A stretch of DNA of 64,000 bases. It comes from Sphingomonas pokkalii. Lineage in GTDB: Bacteria; Pseudomonadota; Alphaproteobacteria; Sphingomonadales; Sphingomonadaceae. A program made the position numbers and the translations under genes. Below the pieces are notes generated by a model, which saw only the letters and a program-made list of their open reading frames with translations, ran no database searches and was not told where the DNA came from. The stretch spans positions 667,478 to 731,477 of the forward strand of contig NZ_QENQ01000001.1 of assembly GCF_003096275.1 (NCBI RefSeq), read 5' to 3'. This document shows, one piece after another, positions 43,992-52,416 of the stretch (the stretch's first letter is position 1; every line of letters starts with the position of its first letter).

Positions 43992-46900
43992 TCAATCGCC
44001 CAGCACGACACGATTATTGTGCCGTGTAACTTCCGCGACCCTGTCGGGCAGCGCGACCTCGACGGTGAGCGATGCGAGATCGGGCGTCGGATGGAGCCGG
44101 ACCTTCACGGTCGCGGTCCGTGGCTTCAGATCGCTCGGCGCTTCCAGCGCCGGGATCGCCGCCCGCCCGAGTACGCCCTTGGCCCCTCGGACCGTGATGG
44201 TGCCTCGGGGGGTGGGGGATTGGCCCAGGCTGTGCACCGTGGCGATCAACCACCGGCCTTGAAGCGTGATGTCGTCACGACCGATGCCGAGATCGGGACG
44301 GCGCTCGACGGGATCGCCGGCTGCTTCGAGCGTGAACGCGTAGCGGCTGGCGCCCGGCGCGAAGCGGATCGGCACGTCGCTGGAGCGGCCGAGCGGGAGC
44401 GTGGTGACGCTGCCGTCCGGCGCGCGCATCGTCCAGCGGCCTGGGGTGACGTTCCACGTCGTCATCACCGCATCCCGCGTCGCGGTGCCGGTATTGAAGG
44501 CCTCGACTGCAAAGGCGGTGGGGCTGGCACCGGGTACCAGCAGCGCCACCTGTTCGGCCGCATCGTCGTCCGCGAACCGCCAGCTGACGGTGTGGCCGGG
44601 ATAGGTCTGGTTGCGGCGGAGCGCGATGCCGCCCAGCCGTTCGCGTTGGAGCCACTGTGTCTCGCTCTCGACGCGATCGCTCCACCAATGGCCCTCGGTC
44701 ATCATGTAGAGGCGGGCCGATTTCTCCCGAATCGCCGCCTCGTGCAGCGGCACCAGGGGGGCGGGGTCGCCGCTGGTCGTCCAGGCGGCGATGCGCGCCG
44801 CCTCGCCATTGCCCTGGATTGGGACCATCGCCCGCGTCTCGGGCAACAGCGCGCCATTTTCGTTGATTTCGCTCACGGCCTGCGGCCGCGCCTGAAGCGG
44901 GCGGAGATAGCGCGCATCGCCCGTGAAGCGCCACGCCGCCCAGGCGGTCTGCAACGGCACGCTCACGCCGCCGCCATCGCCCGCGCGGGTGGCATCGGTG
45001 CGCCAGTTGATCTCGTTCGGGAAGCGCCAGCGGCCGTCTTCCGCCGGCGTGCCATGGGCGAGCCAGCCGTCCGCCAGTCCGGTGACCAGCCCGCGCGCCT
45101 GGGGAGCGCCGTTGAACACGCCGAGCAGGATCGGCGCGTGCAGGACCACATAGCTATAGGGTTTCTGCCATTCGAACGCGCCTTCGCGATAGATTTTGCG
45201 CGCGCCGTACCAGTTGCTGGCGAAGTGAAGATGTCCCGCCGGGTTGCGCAGGATGACCTTGCCGAGCGCGCGCGTGGTGGCGAACAGCCGTTCCATCGTC
45301 TTCGGTTCGCCCCAGTTGAGATAGAGCCGTGCCGCGTCGGCGTTCAGCCCTTCCTCATAGGCGTGGAGTTCATCGGTGGTGATGGTGCCCAGCCCGTCCT
45401 CGATCATGCCGTTGCGATAGGCGGCGTCGTCGAGCGCGCGCAGCGAGGCGTTCACCTTGTCCGGGATCACGCCCATCAGCGCCAGGCCCGGCCATTGCTG
45501 CACCAGATCGGAATCATCGCTGATCCCGCCGCCGAAATCGCCATACGGTACCTGGCGCTTGTCGATCCACCATTCGACGAAGCGGCGGGTGAGCCGCAGA
45601 TCCTGCAGTTGCCGGGCCGCCCAGGCGGGCACGCCGGCGGGAATGGGGGGAAGCGCCTCGGCGGGCATGTTCTCCGGGCGATAGTCGATATCGGCCCAAT
45701 AGGCGCGCATCTCCTTGTGCTCGGGATCGACGCGGAGCAGATCGCTGGCGTCGGCGCGCACCCGGCGATAGAGCGCGGCGCGCTCGGACGCGGTGTGTTC
45801 CTCGACCAGGAAGCCCCAATTGTCCTTCACCTGGTGGAAGCGATCGGCGACATGTTCGGCCACCGCCTCGGCGCGGGGCTTGAAGACCAGGCGGATCTCG
45901 GTCCCGTCGAGCGAATCCGCATCGAAATCGGCCGCGGCGGCGGCGATCGTCAGGAACAGGCTGTCGTCGCTGAGGATGCGGTCGCGCAGATCCAGCCACA
46001 GCGTCCGTGCCTCGCCGGGGCGTACCGATACCGACAGATCGAGCATGTCGCGCTGCGGCCAGATCGGATCGTGGACGCGGATGTTGAGCGGGATCAGCCC
46101 TTCGGCATTGGGCGTGGCCTTCAGTGCCGGCAGGTCGATCGCGATGCCGTCCAACCCGTCATGCAGATTGCGCCAGCCATAGTTGAAGGCGCGGGCAAGC
46201 GGCTGGTCGGGCGGGGCCTGGTTCAGGTTCGAGGGGATCAGGATATGGACGATCGGGCGGGCATTGGCCGGCCGCACGGCGGCGCCGCTGTCGCCCGCCG
46301 CCCCGGCGCCCACCGCGGCGCGCACGCCGGAACGGGGCATCGCAAGGACGGTGCTGCGCTCCTCGGGCGCGAAGCGGCCGGCAATGTATCGGTTCAGCCC
46401 GTCCAGGGCGGCCAGGTTGGCCGCCGCCTTGGCGTTTACCCGGTAGCGGAGCTTGAAGCTGCCTTCCGGTTCCGGCCCGCCATCGATCCGATAGGCCCAG
46501 AACTCCTGGATCGGCTGTTCCTGCATCCTATTGGTGAAGCGCAGCACGCCCCCCCTGTGCAGGGGCAGTGCATCGACCGAGCGGACCACGCCTTGCGGCC
46601 GATCCGCCAGCGTCGCGAAGTGCGCGCCATCGGCTGACCAGGCGAGCCCGCCATAGGCGGCGCCACGGATCTCGACGCGGTTGAACGCCTCGTCCGCCGG
46701 GACGGTGAGCGTATAGGCCTTGCCGCCTTCGACATAGGTGTTCCAATCCGGCAGTTCGAAATAATCGCTGCGGCCGGCCAGGCGCGAGCGGTTATAGACG
46801 CCGGGCCAGGTCGTCTCGGCGATACCGTCGACGCCCTTCCACATCCATTGCTTCAGATCGCGGGCATCGGCGAACTCCACCTTGCGCACCCGCGTGACCC

Positions 46901-47723
46901 GATCGGCGAGCGGGGGCGGCGCGCCCCGGTCCCAGCCATAGCGATGCAGCCAAGCGGCGCGCTCCGCGGCGGCGTCGCGCGGCGGCGGCGCGCCCGGCAG
47001 GCTGCGGGCGGCCAGCGCCGCGACATCGGCCGCGGCCAGCATCCGATCATAGACGCGGATCTCGTCCAGATCGCTGCCGCGCATGAAGTTGTAGCGGCTC
47101 TGCACCTGATGCGGGCTGATGACCCGGCCGGCCATGCCGAACTGATCGAGCCCGGAATCGAGATCGGCCTTCTGGTCGCGGCGCGCCACTTCGCGGCCGT
47201 TGAGGAACAGGCGGACGCCCAAGGTCTCGTCCCAGGCGAAGGCGAGGTGCTGCCATTCCGCCGCGGTCGGCACCCGATCGAGCCGGAAGGAGACGCGGAG
47301 GCGCGACAGATTCGCATCGGTCACGAAGGCATCGAAGCCATGGCCGTTCCAGTCGATCCGCAGGAACGCCATGTCCCAGCTGCTATGATCGGCGAATCCG
47401 GCGCGGAAGATGACGAAGGGCGCTTCGCCCGGCGGCGTTCGTGCCCGCCAGAAGAAGGCGAGCGTGCCCCGCGCGGCGTGCATGTTGCCGGGGGCGTTCC
47501 AGGCGACATAGCCTTGATCGTCCCAGCGCGCGGCGCCGCCGATCGCGCCGTCCGGCACGATCGTGACGCCCGATCGGAAATTGGGGACGGGATCGCCTTG
47601 GGCGCGATCGGCCGTCAGCCCGGTATCTGCGGAAAGATGGAACAGCAGGCCGTCCTCGGGCGCGGTCTGCGCCAGGGCGGGCGCCGCCGCCAGCAGCCAT
47701 GCCGAAATCCCCACCAGCCGCAT
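43992..47723 (-). CDS. Large secreted LamG-domain protein of unknown function, possible polysaccharide-active enzyme
   Basis: A 1243-residue protein with a signal peptide (residues 1-19, ending PALAQ). Residues ~25-235 are a LamG/concanavalin-like jellyroll: TLAFFWRARTPPGEAPFVIF, QHLAFAWDETLGVRLFLNGR, DLDEIRVYDRMLAAADVAAL. The central region is beta-rich (about 285-480), then comes a helical domain (about 630-1010) with Trp/Asp-rich segments GDFGGGISDDSDLVQQWPGL, HLHFASNWYGARK and EGHWWSDRVESETQWL that resemble (alpha/alpha)-barrel carbohydrate enzymes. The C-terminus returns to beta-sandwich. I do not recognise a named family for the helical part. Export, LamG and aromatic clefts suggest polysaccharide binding or degradation. 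No TonB receptor or transporter is adjacent. Confidence 0.72.
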   Translation of the reverse strand: MRLVGISAWLLAAAPALAQTAPEDGLLFHLSADTGLTADRAQGDPVPNFRSGVTIVPDGAIGGAARWDDQGYVAWNAPGNMHAARGTLAFFWRARTPPGEAPFVIFRAGFADHSSWDMAFLRIDWNGHGFDAFVTDANLSRLRVSFRLDRVPTAAEWQHLAFAWDETLGVRLFLNGREVARRDQKADLDSGLDQFGMAGRVISPHQVQSRYNFMRGSDLDEIRVYDRMLAAADVAALAARSLPGAPPPRDAAAERAAWLHRYGWDRGAPPPLADRVTRVRKVEFADARDLKQWMWKGVDGIAETTWPGVYNRSRLAGRSDYFELPDWNTYVEGGKAYTLTVPADEAFNRVEIRGAAYGGLAWSADGAHFATLADRPQGVVRSVDALPLHRGGVLRFTNRMQEQPIQEFWAYRIDGGPEPEGSFKLRYRVNAKAAANLAALDGLNRYIAGRFAPEERSTVLAMPRSGVRAAVGAGAAGDSGAAVRPANARPIVHILIPSNLNQAPPDQPLARAFNYGWRNLHDGLDGIAIDLPALKATPNAEGLIPLNIRVHDPIWPQRDMLDLSVSVRPGEARTLWLDLRDRILSDDSLFLTIAAAAADFDADSLDGTEIRLVFKPRAEAVAEHVADRFHQVKDNWGFLVEEHTASERAALYRRVRADASDLLRVDPEHKEMRAYWADIDYRPENMPAEALPPIPAGVPAWAARQLQDLRLTRRFVEWWIDKRQVPYGDFGGGISDDSDLVQQWPGLALMGVIPDKVNASLRALDDAAYRNGMIEDGLGTITTDELHAYEEGLNADAARLYLNWGEPKTMERLFATTRALGKVILRNPAGHLHFASNWYGARKIYREGAFEWQKPYSYVVLHAPILLGVFNGAPQARGLVTGLADGWLAHGTPAEDGRWRFPNEINWRTDATRAGDGGGVSVPLQTAWAAWRFTGDARYLRPLQARPQAVSEINENGALLPETRAMVPIQGNGEAARIAAWTTSGDPAPLVPLHEAAIREKSARLYMMTEGHWWSDRVESETQWLQRERLGGIALRRNQTYPGHTVSWRFADDDAAEQVALLVPGASPTAFAVEAFNTGTATRDAVMTTWNVTPGRWTMRAPDGSVTTLPLGRSSDVPIRFAPGASRYAFTLEAAGDPVERRPDLGIGRDDITLQGRWLIATVHSLGQSPTPRGTITVRGAKGVLGRAAIPALEAPSDLKPRTATVKVRLHPTPDLASLTVEVALPDRVAEVTRHNNRVVLGD

Positions 47724-47836
47724 CTCGCCCTCCCAAGCCGTTATTTTATCCCCGATCCGCGCACGCCGACGCCGAAAGGTGGCTTGGTGACACCGGTAGC
47801 AATTTCAGATCGGCCTGCCAATGGCCGTCGGCGCGT

Positions 47837-48058
47837 TCAGCGGCTGCTGCCGCGCAACGCCGCTTCGGCAAGTCGCCGGCTGACGAGATCGGCCGAACTG
47901 TCCGCACCAGCCGCGCCCCAGGCAAAGGCAGGCTTGGCGCCGTGCAGCTCGCCATGGATGCGGCGGGCAAGCCGTTCCAGTTCGGCGGGCGTGGGATCGC
48001 GGCCTTCGGCGATACAGGCAATCGCTTCGGGTGCGATCATCGTTGGAATCGAGTGCAT
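47837..48058 (-). CDS. Short protein of unknown function
   Basis: A 73-residue protein. It has a strong ribosome-binding site (GGGAGG, five bases before the ATG at 48056-48058). The sequence has one helical charged segment (RDPTPAELERLARRIHGELH) and an Ala/Ser-rich C-terminal part; no signal peptide, membrane segment or known domain. It lies 113 bases upstream of the LamG gene on the same strand and could be co-transcribed. The gene call rests on the ribosome-binding site and lack of any better frame. Confidence 0.5.
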   Translation of the reverse strand: MHSIPTMIAPEAIACIAEGRDPTPAELERLARRIHGELHGAKPAFAWGAAGADSSADLVSRRLAEAALRGSSR

Positions 48059-48234
48059 TCGCGCCTCCCGCTATCGCCCGCAAGCTAGGGAGGATCGGAT
48101 GCGGAAAAACCCCCGCCCGGCCGATTCTGCGACGAAATGCACGCCGACGCGCCGAAACCATGGGCGCAGGGAAGGGGTCTATCGGTAAACGTCTCCAGGC
48201 GTTCGCTGGGCGCCCCGGCGCGTGGCTCGGAAGC

Positions 48235-48260
48235 GGCCATTGCCCTGCCGGGCGATGGCC
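48235..48260 (-). terminator. Hairpin after the Tad-type operon
   Basis: An 11-base stem, GGCCATTGCCC (48235-48245) with GGGCGATGGCC (48250-48260), one G-T pair, loop TGCC, ten bases beyond the end of the last pseudopilin gene. No T run on the minus strand follows. Confidence 0.5.
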
Positions 48261-48269
48261 CGCCGATGG

Positions 48270-48695
48270 CTATGGGGTCACGCCCTGGTTGAGGCGCGGG
48301 AAGCAGCCGCGCGCTTCGACATCGCCGGCCAGCCCCGGCACCAGGCCCGCGATCGGCGAAGCCAGGGCATAACGCAGCGTCACCTGGGCGTTGCCGGCAT
48401 TGCCGTCGCACAGCGTGATTGCCGTATAGCCCACCTGTTGCGGATCGAGCTTCAGGCCCCAACCCGCTGCCCGGCTGGTGGCGAAGCTGCGGATGTCGGC
48501 CGCCGTCTTGCACTGGCCCTCGAGCGATGCGCAGCGCGCGGCGCCATAGGCGACTTCGGTCAGCACCTGCTTCGCCCAGAGCATCCGGCCGATTTCGATC
48601 ATCCCGCACAGCAGCAGCAGGAACACGGGGGCGAGCAATGCGAATTCGACCGCGGTCGCGCCGCGGCGATCGCTGGCGAGGCGGGGCGTGCTCAT
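48270..48695 (-). CDS. TadE-like pseudopilin
   Basis: A 141-residue protein of the TadE family. The N-terminus has the class III signal: DRRGATAVEFALLAPVFLLL, i.e. a short basic leader, a Gly and Glu pattern (RGATAVEF) for prepilin peptidase, then a hydrophobic helix. The mature part has three or four cysteines (AARCASLEGQC, ITLCDGN, ARGCFPR). TadE proteins are minor pseudopilins of Flp/Tad adhesive pili. It overlaps the preceding gene by four bases (ATGA) and is third in a three-gene operon. The Tad ATPase, platform proteins and Flp pilin are not in the window. Confidence 0.85.
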   Translation of the reverse strand: MSTPRLASDRRGATAVEFALLAPVFLLLLCGMIEIGRMLWAKQVLTEVAYGAARCASLEGQCKTAADIRSFATSRAAGWGLKLDPQQVGYTAITLCDGNAGNAQVTLRYALASPIAGLVPGLAGDVEARGCFPRLNQGVTP

Positions 48696-49192
48696 TCCAC
48701 CCGCACCGTGATCGATTGCGTGATCGGCGTGCCGTTGAGCACGCCGTTCGGCAGCACCATCGCCCGATAGGGGGTGGTGGCGGTGATCTGCAGATAATAG
48801 CCCGCTGTCGCGCCGGCGGTACTGCCGCTGCCGCAGCCGGCGCCGCAGGTGGCGCCGATGAAGCTGCCGGTTCTGGTGAGGCAGGCGCAGCTGCGGGCGC
48901 TGTTGGCGCAACGCATGCTGCCGTTGCAGCGCACCGATACCTGGAGCCCGGGCATCCGCGCGGCCCTTTGCACATAGCCCGGAAGATCGGTGAACGGGAT
49001 GCTGGTGCGGGCGCCGAAGGCCGATAGCGAGGCGGCCGAAACCGCGCTGCCGATCTGGCTGCGCTGGACGAAATAGGCGCCGAAATCGAGCGCGAGCAGC
49101 ATCACCGCGAAGAAGAACGTCGTCAGCAGGGCGAACTCGATCGTCGCGACGCCGCGCCGGTCGCGCAGCACGGGTCGCCGCCGGCCGCTCAT
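48692..49192 (-). CDS. TadE/TadF-like pseudopilin
   Basis: A 166-residue protein of the TadE/TadF type. The leader RDRRGVATIEFALLTTFFFA fits a prepilin peptidase site followed by the hydrophobic helix. The mature domain is Cys-rich (about six cysteines: VRCNGSMRCANSARSCACL, GATCGAGCG), suggesting disulfides, and ends with beta-strand TPITQSITVRVE. It overlaps both neighbours by four bases (ATGA), so the three genes are translationally coupled. Likely exported and assembled or secreted with Tad pili. Confidence 0.82.
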   Translation of the reverse strand: MSGRRRPVLRDRRGVATIEFALLTTFFFAVMLLALDFGAYFVQRSQIGSAVSAASLSAFGARTSIPFTDLPGYVQRAARMPGLQVSVRCNGSMRCANSARSCACLTRTGSFIGATCGAGCGSGSTAGATAGYYLQITATTPYRAMVLPNGVLNGTPITQSITVRVE

Positions 49193-51240
49193 CGTACCAG
49201 CCCGATATCGCTGCCGACTCCGCCGCTGCCGGCGATGCTGGTGCAGGGAGAGCCTGCCGCCGCGCCACCGCTGGCGGTGATTGATCGGGCGATCAGCACG
49301 AAGCACTGGCCGCCCGACAGGGTGGTGCTGCCGCCGGAGAGCGTGACGTCCGATGCGGGGAGGTGGACGATGCCGGAGAAGATGTTCCTGGCGCCGTCCG
49401 CCCAGCTGGTACCGCCGGTCGTGAGGCTGTCGATCAGCAGGTCGGCGATCGCGCCGCCCGCCACGCCGGCAGATGCCGCCAGCAGCTTGTTCTTGGCGCC
49501 GCCGCCCAGATTGACCGTGCCGCTCAGCACGAAGCTGACATTGACGCCGGCAAGATCGAAGCCGGACACGTCGACCCCATCGATCATGCTGCCGTAGCGC
49601 AGCCCCGTCACGGGCGAGGTGTAGGGCCAGGTGGTGCCGCCGGTGCCGTTCGCCAGATTGCCGGCAATGGTGTAGCGGCCGGGGGAGAACAGCGCCGATC
49701 CGGCGATGTGCATGTCGCCGTTGACGAGGTGGTTGGCGGCCCTGCCGAAGACGAGCCGGCTGCCGCCTTCGGTGACGATCGCGCCGTTGGCGCTGAATTC
49801 GCCATCGTCCATCAGCATCACGGCGCTGCCGGCCAGATAGAGCGCGCGGCCCGAACCGTCGGGCCCCAGCCGATAGCTGCCGGCACCGGCCGCCAGCGTG
49901 GAATTGCCGTCGATCGCAATACCGCTGCGCACGTCGAGATCGCCTGCGCCCATCTTCAGCCAGCCGCCGCCGGCGATGCTGAGCGCGCCAAAGGCATGGG
50001 CGCCGGCGCCCAGCGTCAGCGAGGTGCCGCCGCCCAGCGAAAGCGCGCTGTTGATCGTGACCGGGCCGTCGCCGAACGCATTGGTGCCCGCGAAAGTGAC
50101 GGTGCCGCTGCCGATCGCCAGGCTGCCCTTGCCGAAGGTGACGCCGCTCGATCCGCTGTCGAACCCGCCATTCACCTTCAGGTCGACATCGCCGAACGCC
50201 ACCGTCGATCCGCCGCCGATCGCGACGCCGTTGGCAACGGTGATCTTCGAACCGCTCTGGAACTGCACGTTCAGCCCGCCGTCGATCGTCAGGCGGCCGA
50301 TCGTATAGGTCCCGGCGGGGATCACATAGTTGGCGGAATTGCCCCGCCGATAGGGGGCGACGTTGGCGGAAGGGGACCAGCCGATCACCCAATCGGCGCC
50401 CGCGGGGGTGGAAGGGTTGGCGATCGTGCGGGGTGCGGTGCTGGTGCCGATCGCCTGGCGGGCGCTCTGCAGATCGGCATTGCTGGCCAGCGGATCGGCG
50501 AGCGCGGTGCTGGCCTTGACGATCTTGTCGCTCGCTGGAATGCCGCTGTTCCAGGCGGGGTTCGAGAAGGTGCCGGCATAGCGGAGCAGCGTCGCGCTCA
50601 GCGTGCCCCAGTCGTTGGTCACGCTGCCGCTGCCCGATACGATATTCTTCGCGGCGATGCGGGTGCCCAGGTTGCTGATGTCGCCGACCGCGGCGACCGC
50701 GCAATCGGAGACCTCGATCGTGGCGCCGCCGCTGGTCGCGATGCCGATGCCGGACGAGCCGAGCGCCAGGAAACAGGGCGGTGCGATGCCCGGCGCGGCG
50801 GCCAGCGTGGCATAGGCGGTGGCCGAGACGGTGTAGCTGCCGCGGAACCCGATCGCGGAGGCGATCGCGATCGGCACGGGGGTGGAAATCGTCACCTTCA
50901 CCGCGCGGCTGCCGCTGGTCGGCATGTCCTGGACCAGGGTGGCGCTCACCGTCGCATCGCCGAGGCCGTTGGCGACGGCCAGATCCTGCGCGGTCGGCAG
51001 CAGCACCGCTTCGCTCGAGGCGGCGGCCTTGTAGGCGATGGCCGCGCTGATCGCGGCGGCATCGGCGGTGCGCTGGTTGACGATCCGCTGGCTGTATCCC
51101 CGGCCGAGATCGACCGAGAGCGCGCCGATGCCGAGCAAGGTCGTCAGCGCCAGGGCGCCGATCACCGCCACCGTCCCGCGCCGGTTCGCGGCGAGTCGGT
51201 TCGGGAATCGATGCGCGGGAAGGGGCGTCTCCGACACCAT
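49189..51240 (-). CDS. TadG-like protein with an unusual long beta-helical C-terminal region
   Basis: A 683-residue protein. The N-terminus has a Tad/TadG-type segment: NRRGTVAVIGALALTTLLGI followed by LSVDLGRGYSQRIVNQRTAD, as in pilus-assembly TadG. After ~200 residues comes a long region of short Gly/Ser-rich strand repeats (LTIDGGLNVQFQSGSKITVA, GGGTSLTLGAGAHAFGALSI, GDLDVRSGIAIDGNSTLAAG), which looks like a right-handed beta-helix or filamentous-adhesin-like stalk instead of the von Willebrand domain common in TadG. The start is uncertain: ATG at 51240 has only GGAG two bases away, and an ATG at 51288 has none. First gene of the operon. Confidence 0.75.
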   Translation of the reverse strand: MVSETPLPAHRFPNRLAANRRGTVAVIGALALTTLLGIGALSVDLGRGYSQRIVNQRTADAAAISAAIAYKAAASSEAVLLPTAQDLAVANGLGDATVSATLVQDMPTSGSRAVKVTISTPVPIAIASAIGFRGSYTVSATAYATLAAAPGIAPPCFLALGSSGIGIATSGGATIEVSDCAVAAVGDISNLGTRIAAKNIVSGSGSVTNDWGTLSATLLRYAGTFSNPAWNSGIPASDKIVKASTALADPLASNADLQSARQAIGTSTAPRTIANPSTPAGADWVIGWSPSANVAPYRRGNSANYVIPAGTYTIGRLTIDGGLNVQFQSGSKITVANGVAIGGGSTVAFGDVDLKVNGGFDSGSSGVTFGKGSLAIGSGTVTFAGTNAFGDGPVTINSALSLGGGTSLTLGAGAHAFGALSIAGGGWLKMGAGDLDVRSGIAIDGNSTLAAGAGSYRLGPDGSGRALYLAGSAVMLMDDGEFSANGAIVTEGGSRLVFGRAANHLVNGDMHIAGSALFSPGRYTIAGNLANGTGGTTWPYTSPVTGLRYGSMIDGVDVSGFDLAGVNVSFVLSGTVNLGGGAKNKLLAASAGVAGGAIADLLIDSLTTGGTSWADGARNIFSGIVHLPASDVTLSGGSTTLSGGQCFVLIARSITASGGAAAGSPCTSIAGSGGVGSDIGLVR

Positions 51241-51412
51241 GGCTCCGGCGCTATCACCAATTCGCTTGCAAATGGTTACGCGGTCCATTCGCAATGCGGC
51301 GAGCCGGGCTAGTCGGCAGCGCCTCGCCGGGTTAGGTACGGATACGGCACGCGTGCGGCTCCAGCCTTGCGGGTCGATTGTCCGACCTGCCCGATACCAG
51401 ACGAGCCTGCCC

Positions 51413-52390
51413 TTGACCGATCCCTTCCGCTCTGCCGTCGTCGATACCGCCACGGCCTTTCCGATCGCGAGCAGCGATCCCCATGCGGGGGTCGGCTTTT
51501 CGGCCGGGCAGGTACGCGGCGCCATCGTTGCCAGCCTTGCCGGCTGCGCGCTGCTGCTCTGGGCGGCCGGACTCGTCGTCGATCCGTTCGCGCGCAGCAA
51601 TATCCCCTATTATGCGGTGCTGGCGGCGGTACCGCTGATCCGCTTCGCCTGCGCGCGCATCGGCCGGCCGTGGAGCCGGGCGGTTGCCGACGCGACCGAG
51701 TATTTCACGCTGTTCACCGCCATGGCGCTGACCGGCGCGCTGTGCAGCTATCCGGTCGCGGCACTGAGCGAGGGCTTTGCCGATGCGACCCTTCAGCAGT
51801 TCGATCTGGCGATGCGATTCGACTGGCTGGCCTGGTATCGCCTGGTCGCCGAGCATCGATCGCTGCAGCTGCTGGGCATGGCCGCCTATCAGAGCATTTT
51901 TCTGACGCCGGCGCTGCTGCTCGGCTGGTTCGCCTGTACCGGGCAGCGGCGCGAGGCGCACCGCTTCCTGGCGGCCTTCTGGATCGCGGCGATGATCACG
52001 CTGACGCTGTTCAGCCAGATGCCGGCGGTAGGGCCGCTTTCCTATCTGTGGAAGGGCCCGATCCCCTATATGCCGCTCAGCGAGCTGTGGCAGCCGGACC
52101 TGATCCCCGCGTTGCGCCTGGGCGAGGTGCATGTCGTCGACCTGGGCCAGCTGCGCGGGCTGGTTTCCGCGCCGAGCTTCCACGCCGCCTCGGCCACGCT
52201 CTATATCGCCACTGCCTGGCGCTGCGGCCCGCTGCGCTGGCTGCTGATCGCCATCACCAGCGCCATGGTGCTTTCCACGCCGGTGGAGGGTACCCATTAT
52301 CTGATCGACATGATCCTGGGCGCCGGCGTGGCGATCGTGGGGCTGCGTTGCGCCTCCGCGCTGATCGCCCGTCGCCGCGCATTGCCGTAG
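51413..52390 (+). CDS. PAP2 superfamily membrane phosphatase/phosphotransferase
   Basis: A 325-residue polytopic membrane protein. About six hydrophobic helices flank the acid-phosphatase motifs: SAPSFHAASATLYIATAW contains the catalytic His, and STPVEGTHYLIDMILGAGVA holds the third motif's His and Asp. The pattern PSFHA plus GTHYLID is nearer to Aur1/Ipt1-like PAP2 proteins (inositolphosphotransferase-related) than to PgpB. Sphingomonads make sphingolipids, so a lipid headgroup role is plausible but unproven. No ATG is available before the first helix; TTG at 51413 was chosen with low certainty. It is divergent from the Tad-type operon. Confidence 0.75.
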   Translation: MTDPFRSAVVDTATAFPIASSDPHAGVGFSAGQVRGAIVASLAGCALLLWAAGLVVDPFARSNIPYYAVLAAVPLIRFACARIGRPWSRAVADATEYFTLFTAMALTGALCSYPVAALSEGFADATLQQFDLAMRFDWLAWYRLVAEHRSLQLLGMAAYQSIFLTPALLLGWFACTGQRREAHRFLAAFWIAAMITLTLFSQMPAVGPLSYLWKGPIPYMPLSELWQPDLIPALRLGEVHVVDLGQLRGLVSAPSFHAASATLYIATAWRCGPLRWLLIAITSAMVLSTPVEGTHYLIDMILGAGVAIVGLRCASALIARRRALP

Positions 52391-52416
52391 CGCGCCCCGC
52401 GCCGTAGCAAGGGGCC

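Noticed and set aside
49363..51312. A 649-residue + strand frame opposite the TadG-like gene
   Set aside because: Mirror image of Gly/Ala/Ser repeats; the minus-strand protein has a clear Tad-type N-terminus and ATGA coupling to two pseudopilin genes.
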